Below, piece by piece: positions 34,079-43,486 of a DNA stretch of 64,000 bases (positions within the stretch are counted from its first letter, which is position 1; each line of letters starts with the position of its first letter). Both the position numbers and the translations under genes were made by a program. Source of the stretch: Bacillus subtilis (GTDB taxonomy: Bacteria; Bacillota; Bacilli; Bacillales; Bacillaceae_C); contig NZ_VTQV01000013.1 of assembly GCF_008764245.1 (NCBI RefSeq), forward strand, positions 25,264 through 89,263, written 5' to 3'. The notes under the pieces were generated by a model. It searched no databases. It was not told the origin of the DNA and was given only the letters and a program-made list of their open reading frames with translations.

Positions 34079-36421
34079 TTATCTTCCTCCTTCTAGGATT
34101 GTGTAATCCTCTGCCTCTACTGCTAAATCTTCATGATGATAAGGCTGCTTATTATAATTCACAACAATGCTTTTTCCATTTTCATAGGTTGTTTTAAATA
34201 CACCCTTAGCAATCTGTTGATGATCAACAATAAACTGGTCCTGCACATCTGCCAGCGCCTCATTAAAACTTTGATATTGAGCGGCAATTTCTTCTTCCCA
34301 CCCCTTATAATAGGTGCTATAGAACCTGCGTAAGGAATTAGAATCCATTAATTTTTGTGTTTTTTCATAGGTTAAGATAAAGGACGGGAGCGCTCCGTAC
34401 TCGATTCCTTGTAAAAAGCTTTCTTTCGTATCTCCACCTATATTTCCATAATCAAAGGAATAACTCATTAATCCATGGAGTGCAATTTGGGCAAATGGAA
34501 TTTTTCGATCAACAAATAAATCATAGGAATAATCATTCTCCATCTGCCTAAGGTGATTAATGTTCTTCAAGCTGTAGAAATTTCCGTACGTAACCCGGAC
34601 TTCTCCAAGCTCCTCCTTTGTTTTGGCCATAATATTTTCTTGAATTTCCTTTGCTTCTTGCCGATCTGCAAAGTGCTGATCATTATAATCCGTTGATAAC
34701 ATGGCGCCAATGCCACTACCATATAAATAGCCATCAATTTGCAGTTCCTTCGCTTTTTTGAAATCTTTTAGAATTGTTTTTTCCATAAATTTCGGACTAA
34801 CCAGGACATTGCCCCCGCCATACTCATAGAATTTAATGATGGTCGAGCTTAAATCACGGAGCCCATCGCGATTTGGTCGAAAACCATCTTTATTCGTATT
34901 ATTAAACGTATAAGAGCTGGCATCTAAATAAACGGCAAAGCCTTTATTATGAGCGAAATCTACAAATTTCTTCATTCCTTCATTTCCACCGAGCTTTTTC
35001 GCTACAGGGAAATGTCCCCCATAATTTTCATATCCCTTTCTTTGCCAGCCATAATAATGAATCTCCATATCTTCTACACCTAAACTATTGAGCTCTTTCA
35101 CCATTTGAGTCGCTTCTTCAGTCGTTGTGAGCGAAAGAAAAGAATCTCTTATAAAACCATTTTTCGTTCCGCCGCCAAGCAGATCTAATTGTAAACGAAT
35201 ATTCTCTGATGCCTCTTGCCTGCTTAAACCTTGGTCTTTCATTAAATATTCACGGTATTTTGTTGCCATATCCACATACCCTGGATCTTTTCCTTCCAGC
35301 ATATAATAGCGAACGGAACGATCACCTCTCTGCATCTCTTCAGAATAAGTGTGAAATCCGGCGAATGTCTTCCGATTTGTCGGTTGGAAAAATTTAAAGC
35401 GAAATAAATGTTCAGCTGTTACCCAATTATACTGACTTAAGGATTGTGACGGCGCAGAAACAATATTGGCATACACATCCCCGTCCTCGATAATCCCTAA
35501 AAAGGCATCGTTTCCCGATTTTATGCCAAAAGTCGGCATGCGAACAGGTTGTCGATTAGAGAGAGTGGAGTTAGAAGAAAAAGCCAAATCATCTCCATAC
35601 ACCCTCTCCGTATACAAGTTATTTGTGCTTGCCCGGTCTTTTTGAAATTCAATTAAGGCACCTGGACCATCAGGAAGAAATACATAGCCATTTTCTTTTT
35701 CTGAAGTGTCAGCTCCTAGAAAAGGAAATAATCGTAAGGAAACGAGTCTGCTTTTTGGATCTTTTTTCGCCTCCTCTTTATCCTTTGGAGCTTCTTTTCC
35801 ATCGACAATGTCATCCGCTAAAATTCGCGTTTCAACGTAATCGTCAGCAAGTCGTACCTCTACAGGAATGACAAAGCCCATTTTAGGCAAGTCATAGGTA
35901 ATTTGAAAGCCATTTTCATTTTTTTTATAGTCAACCGTGCCTCCTTGACTGTTAAAGTTTGATTCCTTCACAACATCTCTACGAACATTAAATTCTACGT
36001 ACGTAAACATGAAAGGAGATTGCAAATGGACTTGCCAAACCTCGGATGTCTGTCCCTCTCCCCAACCTTGCGGATTAGGAAATGATCTTAAAACCTTTCC
36101 AGATTGTTTATTAGTCACAGTAAAATGTCCACTTTTCGGGTCCGCTTGTAAAATTAGGTTTTCATTTTCGGCCACTGTTTCAAATTTACTTTCATCTGGA
36201 AGGGAACCTACCACTTTATCTGTTCCTTGCGGTACCTCTGTCTCTTCACTTGCTGCATCATCTGTTGTACTTTCTTCTGTATCTTGATTGTCTTCAGCCA
36301 CATTTTCTTGGCCTGTTTGCTCCCCTTCAGATGAATCTGTTTGCGCCATGACGGTTCCTGAGCTGAAGATAAGTAGTAAAGCTAAAAGGATAAGTAGCAT
36401 CGCTTTTTTCCTAAACATCAC
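34079..36421 (-). CDS. Secreted DUF5696-like protein, probable glycoside-hydrolase-like barrel
   Basis: 780 residues. Signal peptide (about 1-26, LLLIFSSGTVMAQ), acidic Glu/Thr/Asp linker (about 27-60), then a large extracellular part. Residues about 85-400 are beta-rich (GHFTVTNKQSGKVLRSFPNP). Residues about 410-700 look like a (beta/alpha) barrel: MEIHYYGWQRKGYENYGGHF, FVDFAHNKGFAVYLDASSY and IDGYLYGSGIGAML are reminiscent of alpha-galactosidase or GH101-type barrels. No lipobox or sortase signal. I recall DUF5696 proteins next to Yip1 and sugar ABC genes in other Firmicutes; enzymatic activity is inference. It overlaps the Yip1 gene by 4 bases. Confidence 0.7.
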   Translation of the reverse strand: MMFRKKAMLLILLALLLIFSSGTVMAQTDSSEGEQTGQENVAEDNQDTEESTTDDAASEETEVPQGTDKVVGSLPDESKFETVAENENLILQADPKSGHFTVTNKQSGKVLRSFPNPQGWGEGQTSEVWQVHLQSPFMFTYVEFNVRRDVVKESNFNSQGGTVDYKKNENGFQITYDLPKMGFVIPVEVRLADDYVETRILADDIVDGKEAPKDKEEAKKDPKSRLVSLRLFPFLGADTSEKENGYVFLPDGPGALIEFQKDRASTNNLYTERVYGDDLAFSSNSTLSNRQPVRMPTFGIKSGNDAFLGIIEDGDVYANIVSAPSQSLSQYNWVTAEHLFRFKFFQPTNRKTFAGFHTYSEEMQRGDRSVRYYMLEGKDPGYVDMATKYREYLMKDQGLSRQEASENIRLQLDLLGGGTKNGFIRDSFLSLTTTEEATQMVKELNSLGVEDMEIHYYGWQRKGYENYGGHFPVAKKLGGNEGMKKFVDFAHNKGFAVYLDASSYTFNNTNKDGFRPNRDGLRDLSSTIIKFYEYGGGNVLVSPKFMEKTILKDFKKAKELQIDGYLYGSGIGAMLSTDYNDQHFADRQEAKEIQENIMAKTKEELGEVRVTYGNFYSLKNINHLRQMENDYSYDLFVDRKIPFAQIALHGLMSYSFDYGNIGGDTKESFLQGIEYGALPSFILTYEKTQKLMDSNSLRRFYSTYYKGWEEEIAAQYQSFNEALADVQDQFIVDHQQIAKGVFKTTYENGKSIVVNYNKQPYHHEDLAVEAEDYTILEGGR

Positions 36422-38562
36422 ATTGTCACCTCCTGATAAAGTGTATAGACAAAGTCAATTGTCTCGGAAGATAGGCCAATGATAATAAAGATCAGTACCC
36501 ACAACATAATCATGGCAAATATCGATAACAAAATATTAACAATCGTTTCACCAACGGAATAATTTTGCAGGGCTTGCACCATCCAAAAGAATAGAGCCGC
36601 ACACCAGATAATCATGGCTGATGAGAAAAATCCGTAAATCGAACCCTCACTTAATGTCATAATATTGGACAACAATGCAAGTGGAAGGCCTAATATAAAT
36701 ACCGGTATTAAGGAATAGGCACTGCCGATAAACACATCTTTAAAACGAGCCTGACCATAACGAATCGCTCCGATTAGGTAATGGCAAATCACCCAAGATA
36801 CCCAGACTAACGTCCCCCCTAATAAAATCGATCCAGCATTTAAGTTTTCTACTGGTATCGGCTGGAAGGTAAAGCTCGTATAGTAAATTCTCGTTAAAGC
36901 GACGATTACCACTAAAGCGAGAATAACGAAAGCACTTAAATAACCGCCTTTATTGCTATATCTAATATCCGCAAAGCCCTCTAAAGGATGGATAAGGATA
37001 TAGAAAGCATGTTTTAAATGCTCGATTAACGTAAGTTCTTTTTTCTTCGCCTTTTCCTTTTTAACTCTTTTGCTTTTACGTTTACTCTTCCTTTGATATT
37101 GCGAGCCGACAATTGTCCCTACTCCAATCACAAGAAACGCATTAGCAAAATAGGCAAAGTTCTTTTGAAACCATTGCAGTCTGATTTGCCAAAAGGAATC
37201 TGAATAACCTACTTCATCCCCTGACAGTTTATACAATTCTCTTGCTTCTTCATAATCCTCCCCGGAAAAAGCAGCACGTGCAAGTCCTTCATAAGCTGGG
37301 GAAAACAAAGCATTTTGCTTCACAATTTTATCCCAGTACTCTTCACTTTCTGCATATTTCCCTTCTTGGGTGAGAATATAGGCTGATTGAATATCATGCC
37401 CAAAATCAGTTGTTTGAAGGGCCTGAACTAAATTAAGGGAATCATCTAAAATAAAAATCTTATTCTCACTATTGGTATCAAGGGCAACCGGGCTTTTCGT
37501 AACACCGACCTGCGGAGAACCTGAAATCACGGGTGCTCCCCAGAAAAAGAGCAGTTCACCGTTTTGATTAAATTGAGCGACAATCGCATTGGCCTTATCA
37601 ATCACCGTCACAATGCCATTCCGATCCACCGTGACATCGGTAATTTCTGTAGCGGGAGGTCCTTCCTCATCAGATTGCGCCATCGTTCTTCTTCGCAAAA
37701 AGTCTAAATTAATGTTGTCACTAAAGGAAAAATCCTTCCATTGGTTTTCTCCGCGGATATTAATCTTTTTGATTTGCTCCGTTTTATCCCGGGAAACGGT
37801 ATAAATATAACCATTATGATCAATATCAATGTTACGAATCGGGTTCGGGAGCAGTCTAACCTGCCGCTTCAATTGCTCTTCCGTATAGAAAATATTACGA
37901 ACCCGGTCCATTAAAGAAACCTCTGTTACATTTGTACCGTAAAATCCGTAAAATTCGCCTTCAGGATCTAATTGAATAATTCCTTGATAGGTTCCACGGG
38001 AGACTACAAAAACAAAGCCGCGCCGGTCAACGATCATATTAATCGGTTCATAGACAAACTTATCATCCACATACTTCGATTCGGGACGTCCAAATTCCTT
38101 GATAAGCTTACCATCCTTATCTAATCGGAGAACCCTTTTGTTGCCAGTGTCCGCTACAAAAATGTCTCCATTTGTATCGACAAAAACTCCTGAAGGCTGA
38201 TTCAACGGACTTTCTTGAACCGAAATCACCCGAATAAGCTCTCCGTCTTTATCCAAATGAACAATACGATTATTTCCTGTATCAGCAATATAAATATGAT
38301 CATTATCATCAATAAATAAATCTTGTGGTTGCTTTAATGGAGAATAAACGCTTTCGCCATTTTCATCAGTCACATATATATCTTGTGCCAATACCCCGGT
38401 CGGTTCATATGCAGGCTGCGTGAATATCGTTCTACCAAAACCATTCACACTGAAAGTATCATAGGGTGCATCTGCCTTCACACTCAAAGAGGAAGACAGA
38501 AACAAGATTATAAGGCTGATAGAGGCGAATAAGCAATGCCATATTCTACGTATTATTTTCAT
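36418..38562 (-). CDS. NHL-propeller / TPR / Yip1 membrane fusion protein
   Basis: 714 residues. Signal peptide (about 1-31). NHL beta-propeller on the outside (about 60-360): PQDLFIDDNDHIYIADTGNNRIVHLDKDG, then PSGVFVDTNGDIFVADTGNKRVLRLDKDG are two clear blades, with more degenerate ones after. A TPR-like helical segment (about 385-450: GKYAESEEYWDKIV, DYEEARELYKLSG). One span (about 456-476), a highly basic cytoplasmic stretch (KRKSKRKSKRVKKEKAKKK), then a Yip1 domain with about five membrane spans (about 520-710). This would link an extracellular binding propeller to a membrane module. Function unknown; its place inside a sugar ABC operon suggests a docking or sensing role. Confidence 0.75.
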   Translation of the reverse strand: MKIIRRIWHCLFASISLIILFLSSSLSVKADAPYDTFSVNGFGRTIFTQPAYEPTGVLAQDIYVTDENGESVYSPLKQPQDLFIDDNDHIYIADTGNNRIVHLDKDGELIRVISVQESPLNQPSGVFVDTNGDIFVADTGNKRVLRLDKDGKLIKEFGRPESKYVDDKFVYEPINMIVDRRGFVFVVSRGTYQGIIQLDPEGEFYGFYGTNVTEVSLMDRVRNIFYTEEQLKRQVRLLPNPIRNIDIDHNGYIYTVSRDKTEQIKKINIRGENQWKDFSFSDNINLDFLRRRTMAQSDEEGPPATEITDVTVDRNGIVTVIDKANAIVAQFNQNGELLFFWGAPVISGSPQVGVTKSPVALDTNSENKIFILDDSLNLVQALQTTDFGHDIQSAYILTQEGKYAESEEYWDKIVKQNALFSPAYEGLARAAFSGEDYEEARELYKLSGDEVGYSDSFWQIRLQWFQKNFAYFANAFLVIGVGTIVGSQYQRKSKRKSKRVKKEKAKKKELTLIEHLKHAFYILIHPLEGFADIRYSNKGGYLSAFVILALVVIVALTRIYYTSFTFQPIPVENLNAGSILLGGTLVWVSWVICHYLIGAIRYGQARFKDVFIGSAYSLIPVFILGLPLALLSNIMTLSEGSIYGFFSSAMIIWCAALFFWMVQALQNYSVGETIVNILLSIFAMIMLWVLIFIIIGLSSETIDFVYTLYQEVTM

Positions 38563-38586
38563 TACAGTACCTCCGTTTTTCTTGCC

Positions 38587-39504
38587 TTATTTAATTCCAG
38601 AATGAGCCATTGTCGCAATAACCTTTCTTTGGAAGAACAAGAAGATGATTAATTGCGGCAAAAACATAATCAGAGCACCAGCGGCAGCCGCTCCCTGTCT
38701 TGCTACTGTATTAGCTAAATTGGCTGTCAAGGATTGCATATAGTAAGGCAAAGTTTTCATCGATTCATCCTGCATAAACAATTGCGAAGTTTCCACATTC
38801 CCCCATGCACCTTGAAAGGAAATAATCGCAATCGTCGCAATCGCAGGTGTTACAATCGGTACGACAATTTGCAAAAACATGCGAAATTCAGACGCACCAT
38901 CAATCTTTGCCGCTTCCATCACCTCATTAGGCACTTGATCCATAAATTGCTTCATCAAAAACACCCCTACTGGCATCGCCACCATCGGCAATACATGTCC
39001 CCAGTATGTGTTCATAATCCCTAAGTTTTGCACAACCACATAGCGTGGAATTTGCAAAACAGTGGGAACAAACAAGAGCGAGAGCATAATGATGCCAAAC
39101 ACGAGATTGGCTCCCGGAAATTTATGCTTCGATAAGGCATAAGCACATAGTGAACTCGTAATTACCATCGCTGCAGTGGCTGCAACGGTCACAATGACAC
39201 TATTAAAAATATAGCGTGAAACAGGAATAAAGGTGTCTTGTGTCATCGACATCAATTCAACAAAGTTTTGAAAGGTCGGGTCTTGCACAATAAAAGTAGG
39301 CGGAAAAAGAAACAACTCATGTAATGGTTTAAACGCATGATTAAAAATATACACAATCGGCAATAGCATAAAAATCGCTAATAATGTAAGAAAGAACAAA
39401 ATCACCCATTGCGTTGCATCCAATCTTCTAATATCTCTGCCAAAGTTTTTCATTTTAAAAACGAGACTGTCGCCCATATTTTTAAATGTATCGATTATTT
39501 TCAT
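38587..39504 (-). CDS. ABC transporter permease, MalG type (pair 1)
   Basis: 305 residues from the ATG at 39504 (MKIIDTFKNMGDSLVF), which lies 9-10 bases after AAGGAGG; the upstream in-frame Met at 39528 overlaps the previous gene. Six membrane segments, EAA loop VMEAAKIDGASEFRMFLQIVVPIVTP (about residues 200-225). It pairs with the permease at 39506. The C-terminus KVIATMAHSGIK carries the usual G-x-K end of the MalG family. Confidence 0.88.
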   Translation of the reverse strand: MKIIDTFKNMGDSLVFKMKNFGRDIRRLDATQWVILFFLTLLAIFMLLPIVYIFNHAFKPLHELFLFPPTFIVQDPTFQNFVELMSMTQDTFIPVSRYIFNSVIVTVAATAAMVITSSLCAYALSKHKFPGANLVFGIIMLSLLFVPTVLQIPRYVVVQNLGIMNTYWGHVLPMVAMPVGVFLMKQFMDQVPNEVMEAAKIDGASEFRMFLQIVVPIVTPAIATIAIISFQGAWGNVETSQLFMQDESMKTLPYYMQSLTANLANTVARQGAAAAGALIMFLPQLIIFLFFQRKVIATMAHSGIK

Positions 39505-39505
39505 C

Positions 39506-40501
39506 CTAAGCTTCCTCCTTTTCACCAAATAGATAAAAGAAGACTCGACTTAGCAAAAACATAAGCAACAATAATATAACCGAGACAGCACTGGCATATC
39601 CGAGCTCAAAACGAATAAATCCGTAATCTTCAATATGGCTGATCATCACTTGTCCGGCATAATTAGGGGTTGGATTTGTCCCTGAAAGCTGGACACCTAA
39701 TTCTCCAGATTGTAATGTATGAACGATTGACATTACCCCTGCAAATAATAATTGCGGCTTTAAGGAAGGCAAGGTAATATACCAAATTTCCTGTAATCGA
39801 CTAGAAACACCGTCAATTTTCCCTGCATCATATAACTCCTGATCGACATTTAACAAGCCTGCCAATAAAGCGAGGAAACCAATTCCCATACTTGACCAGA
39901 TGGAGACGACAATCATAATATTCAAAAGCCAATCTTGATCCTGCAAAAAGATAACCGGTTCTGTAATAAAGTTATATTTTAGGAGGAAACTGTTAATATA
40001 GCCTGTTCGATCCCCTGAAAACATTACCTGCCAAACAACGGTCATCGCTACCCCCGCTGCAAGCGATGGCGCGTACATCGCAAGCGCAAATATCATCCGT
40101 AATGTGTTGGGCAATTGGGAAATAAACCAAGCCAACAGAAATCCGAGAATAAATCCAACAGGTCCTACAAATAGCGCAAACTTAAAGGTATTCGGTAATA
40201 CATTCTGCAGAAACACGATATCTTGCGAGAACAAAGTTTGATAGTTTAACCAGCCTGACCATTCTGGAAATTGAATCGAATTAAAATATGTGAAACTTAA
40301 TCCCATCGCTGCTATAACAGGAACAACGATAAAGACAATAAACATAATCATAAAGGGAGCAATAAACAAATAGGATAAGCGAAATCTCCAAATATCAGCC
40401 ATTAATTGTTTTGCCTTATTCTTCATTTTTAGTTTAAATGGACTAGGGACTCGCTCAACTGAGCCTGCCTTTGCATTCTCCACTTGCGTATGACTATTCA
40501 T
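39506..40501 (-). CDS. ABC transporter permease, MalF type (pair 1)
   Basis: 331 residues, six membrane segments after a polar head of about 40 residues. The loop LYDAGKIDGVSSRLQEIWYITLPSLKP (about 225-250) is the EAA motif. Its start overlaps the end of the large binding-protein gene by 8 bases, which implies coupled translation and a dedicated pairing of that binding protein with permease pair 1. Confidence 0.88.
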   Translation of the reverse strand: MNSHTQVENAKAGSVERVPSPFKLKMKNKAKQLMADIWRFRLSYLFIAPFMIMFIVFIVVPVIAAMGLSFTYFNSIQFPEWSGWLNYQTLFSQDIVFLQNVLPNTFKFALFVGPVGFILGFLLAWFISQLPNTLRMIFALAMYAPSLAAGVAMTVVWQVMFSGDRTGYINSFLLKYNFITEPVIFLQDQDWLLNIMIVVSIWSSMGIGFLALLAGLLNVDQELYDAGKIDGVSSRLQEIWYITLPSLKPQLLFAGVMSIVHTLQSGELGVQLSGTNPTPNYAGQVMISHIEDYGFIRFELGYASAVSVILLLLMFLLSRVFFYLFGEKEEA

Positions 40502-43475
40502 CTTTGTTCACTCCTTCCCATGGCTTTGATACATCAAGTAACTTTAATGGATGCAAAACATTGCCGTTTTCATCAATGATGTCAAATTCCATTTGCTTCC
40601 TTTTTAATTCACGATTAATCTCTTTTACAGCCTTCTCTAATTCCACTCGCGGGTTTTCACTCTCCAAAACGGTCTGGTTCCAAGCGAAATCTAATTGTCT
40701 TGTTGTCATATAACTTCCGGGTGTGTTAGGTAAATCCTTGACCCACTTCCATTGTTCCAAAATCGCCTCTAAATCTGCTTTTCTCCAAGGCATTTCTCGA
40801 AATGCTTCAATATTGGCTGAATTCCAGCGAAAAGTTTCGCCCCTGAATTGTTCCAAATTCAACCCGTATTCTGTTTGGATTTCGGGTGAGGTATACCATT
40901 TAATAAATTCCCATGCCATTTCTTGTTTTTCTTTTGGCGTATCATTAAAGAGCATCATGCTTGTTGTATCCATTCCCGTTCCTCCAGCCCAGCGAACAAG
41001 TTCCCCTTCACTGTTGATATGACCAGGAATAGGGGCAATTCCCCATGTATCCAAAATTTCTGGGGCTGCCACTAATAACTGCATATACTGATTAAAATCG
41101 GAAATACCAATCGGCATCGTCCCTTTTCGGAACTGTTGGTAAAAACTTTGCACCTGATTATCAAGACCATGTAGGTTAAATAAATTTGTCCATTCTTCAA
41201 ATCCCTTAAAGGCTTCTGGTTGGTCTAAAGCTGTAGCCAATCCGTCTTCTGTATAAAGCTCTGCTTCATTTTGATAGAGCATATAGGAAAAATCTTTCGG
41301 ATCAGCATAAAAATTATACTGATTCTGCAATAAAGTCGGAATCATGTCATAGACCTCTTCCCATGTTTCCGGAACGTCTAGACCAAGTTGTTGTAAAATA
41401 TCCTTCCGATAAAACATCACTTTAAAATTAATCGTCTCCGGAACCCCGTAATAATGCCCATCATAATAATAAGGAAGCAATGATCCGGGTGCATATTGAT
41501 TCAGCAATTCTTCCGAGCCAGGCAACTCCGAAATATCTTTTGCTGCTCCACGGAGGGCCATTTCAAAAGGCATACCACTTGGCACTCCAAGCGCAACATC
41601 TGGCATAATGCCCGCGGCTTTTGCTAAGACTAATAGATTTTGATCTTGGATCAGATTCACATTTACTTTTATGCCGTGTTCAGGAGTAAAATATTGGTCG
41701 GCCAATTGCTGTAGTTCCTCCGCATAATCTCGGCCCCACATCATCCAAACATTTAATTCTTCATCTTTTTGTTCCCGTAATTGATTCTGATCTTGGAAAG
41801 AATAAAGCAAAGAATGAAAAGTTCCTTTTATTTTTTCAAATGGATTGGCTGTCATTCTTGGAAACTCTTCTTTTGCTGACACCAAATAGAGTTTATCGAT
41901 CTCTAATGGACTGTCCATTAATTCTTGTCTCTGTTGATCGACTTTCTCTTGCATTGTTCCAATAACCACTTGTTTATTGGGAATCTCATTAGGTTTTTCC
42001 AATAATTTAGCTAAGTCTTGGACAGCTGATTCAAAAGCCTGGGAAACATTATTTCTCCCCCCATTAATTTCAATCGTTTGCTGCGCCATTGCAGCGAGTT
42101 GATCATGCATGTCTTCAAGTTGTTCGATCAATCCGGGTAACTCTTTCTTTACATTCCAAACCCTAAATTCATCGACAACGGCCTTTCCCTTTTCAATTCT
42201 GCCCCCAGAAGCAAGGCGCAGTTCTTGTGATACAGATTTAATTTGCTCAGATATTTCTTCTATTTGGGTAATGACCGGCATGAATGGTTCATAGGTGGCT
42301 CCTAAGGTAAGAGTATGTTTCCCCTTTTCCAAGTAGAATTCGTACGGATGTTCCTTTTCATCTTGAACAAAAACTTCCTGCCATTTTGTTGCATAAGGAA
42401 TTTTGAAATGTTTCATTTCCGCAAACGGAATTTGACCATCAATGTAAATACTTCTAAAAGTTGACAAACTCTTTCGATAATTCTGTAAGCCACGAAAGCC
42501 TATTTTATACTTTCCGGTTTCAGGCACTTCGAATTTCCATGTAACGGCTTGACCGCCATTTTGCCAGCTAGTTCCTCCTAACGTATTAAACTTTATTTTG
42601 TTTAATGATTTAGGTGTTGTTAACGGGTCCCGATTATATTGTACTTGGATCGATGTTGAGTTTTTTCCGAGAAAATCTTCCGCTTCCAACTGAATCGTAT
42701 GATCGGAACTTGTTTCGCTTTTTGGATATTCCGCTTTCACATCTTGATAAGCCGGATAGCTTGTGGGTGGTTGAATCGCAATAGATTCAATCGCAACGGC
42801 CTCTCTTTGCGGCTGGATACGAATCGTATTTTTTCCTTTTTCTAAATAAAAATGCAGCGGTTCCACACTTACCCCGGGATCGCGCAACGTCGCTGTCGTC
42901 CAATCGGTCGTTTCCTCAACTAATGATCTAATTTGATTTCCTTCATCATCAAATTGTGGGTCCTTATCTTTATACTGTCTTCGTAATTCGATGGAGCGGG
43001 CCTCCCGATAGGGAATGGATTCGTTTATCGCGACACTTAAAATAACGGATTGACGACTTCCACCTTCTCCTTGCGATAGGGGAATATAGTCCATCGCGAT
43101 TTCATATAATCCTGCACTCTTCACATCCACTTCATATTCTACCCAGCCGACTGCATCCGCAAATATTCCCACTTGATCCCGGCCTTTATAGGAATCTACG
43201 GTGAATGAAGTATCATCGGCCTGTTTCGCAAAGTCTTTCGCTTCCACTTTTATATGGTCTTTTCCGGGTTGAATCCCTTCATCTTGCCATTTATGGATAA
43301 TATCGTAATAAAAAGGTTCAATAAATTGCGATAAATCTGGTTCTATTTTTGTTTCCTCTTCCTCTGCCGCTGCGATTTTGGGAGCTGTTAAAGGTTGGAA
43401 TAGGCTTAAAATAAAGGCGGCTATCACGAACAAGTAGAACGATTGTCTGATTAAATTCTTTTTAAACGCTTTCAT
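40494..43475 (-). CDS. Giant solute-binding protein with two N-terminal beta-sandwich (CBM-like) modules
   Basis: 993 residues, twice the normal size. Signal peptide (about 1-38, ending PKIAAAEEE) with no lipobox Cys. Two similar jelly-roll modules follow: about 55-245 (IKVEAKDFAKQADD ... YLEKGKNTIRIQPQREAVAIESIAI) and about 262-405 (IQLEAEDFLGKNS ... YLEKGKHTLTLGATYEPF); both start with an EA-[DK]F strand and end FYLEKGK-T, the CBM6/35 pattern. A helical region spans about 410-580. A family 1 binding-protein fold occupies about 600-960 (LNVWMMWGRDYAEELQQLADQYF, VPETINFKVMFYRKDIL, GTGMDTTSMMLFNDTPKEK). Fusion of glycan-binding modules with the receptor points to a polymeric substrate. Confidence 0.82.
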   Translation of the reverse strand: MKAFKKNLIRQSFYLFVIAAFILSLFQPLTAPKIAAAEEEETKIEPDLSQFIEPFYYDIIHKWQDEGIQPGKDHIKVEAKDFAKQADDTSFTVDSYKGRDQVGIFADAVGWVEYEVDVKSAGLYEIAMDYIPLSQGEGGSRQSVILSVAINESIPYREARSIELRRQYKDKDPQFDDEGNQIRSLVEETTDWTTATLRDPGVSVEPLHFYLEKGKNTIRIQPQREAVAIESIAIQPPTSYPAYQDVKAEYPKSETSSDHTIQLEAEDFLGKNSTSIQVQYNRDPLTTPKSLNKIKFNTLGGTSWQNGGQAVTWKFEVPETGKYKIGFRGLQNYRKSLSTFRSIYIDGQIPFAEMKHFKIPYATKWQEVFVQDEKEHPYEFYLEKGKHTLTLGATYEPFMPVITQIEEISEQIKSVSQELRLASGGRIEKGKAVVDEFRVWNVKKELPGLIEQLEDMHDQLAAMAQQTIEINGGRNNVSQAFESAVQDLAKLLEKPNEIPNKQVVIGTMQEKVDQQRQELMDSPLEIDKLYLVSAKEEFPRMTANPFEKIKGTFHSLLYSFQDQNQLREQKDEELNVWMMWGRDYAEELQQLADQYFTPEHGIKVNVNLIQDQNLLVLAKAAGIMPDVALGVPSGMPFEMALRGAAKDISELPGSEELLNQYAPGSLLPYYYDGHYYGVPETINFKVMFYRKDILQQLGLDVPETWEEVYDMIPTLLQNQYNFYADPKDFSYMLYQNEAELYTEDGLATALDQPEAFKGFEEWTNLFNLHGLDNQVQSFYQQFRKGTMPIGISDFNQYMQLLVAAPEILDTWGIAPIPGHINSEGELVRWAGGTGMDTTSMMLFNDTPKEKQEMAWEFIKWYTSPEIQTEYGLNLEQFRGETFRWNSANIEAFREMPWRKADLEAILEQWKWVKDLPNTPGSYMTTRQLDFAWNQTVLESENPRVELEKAVKEINRELKRKQMEFDIIDENGNVLHPLKLLDVSKPWEGVNKDE

Positions 43476-43486
43476 TTTTTCCTCCC

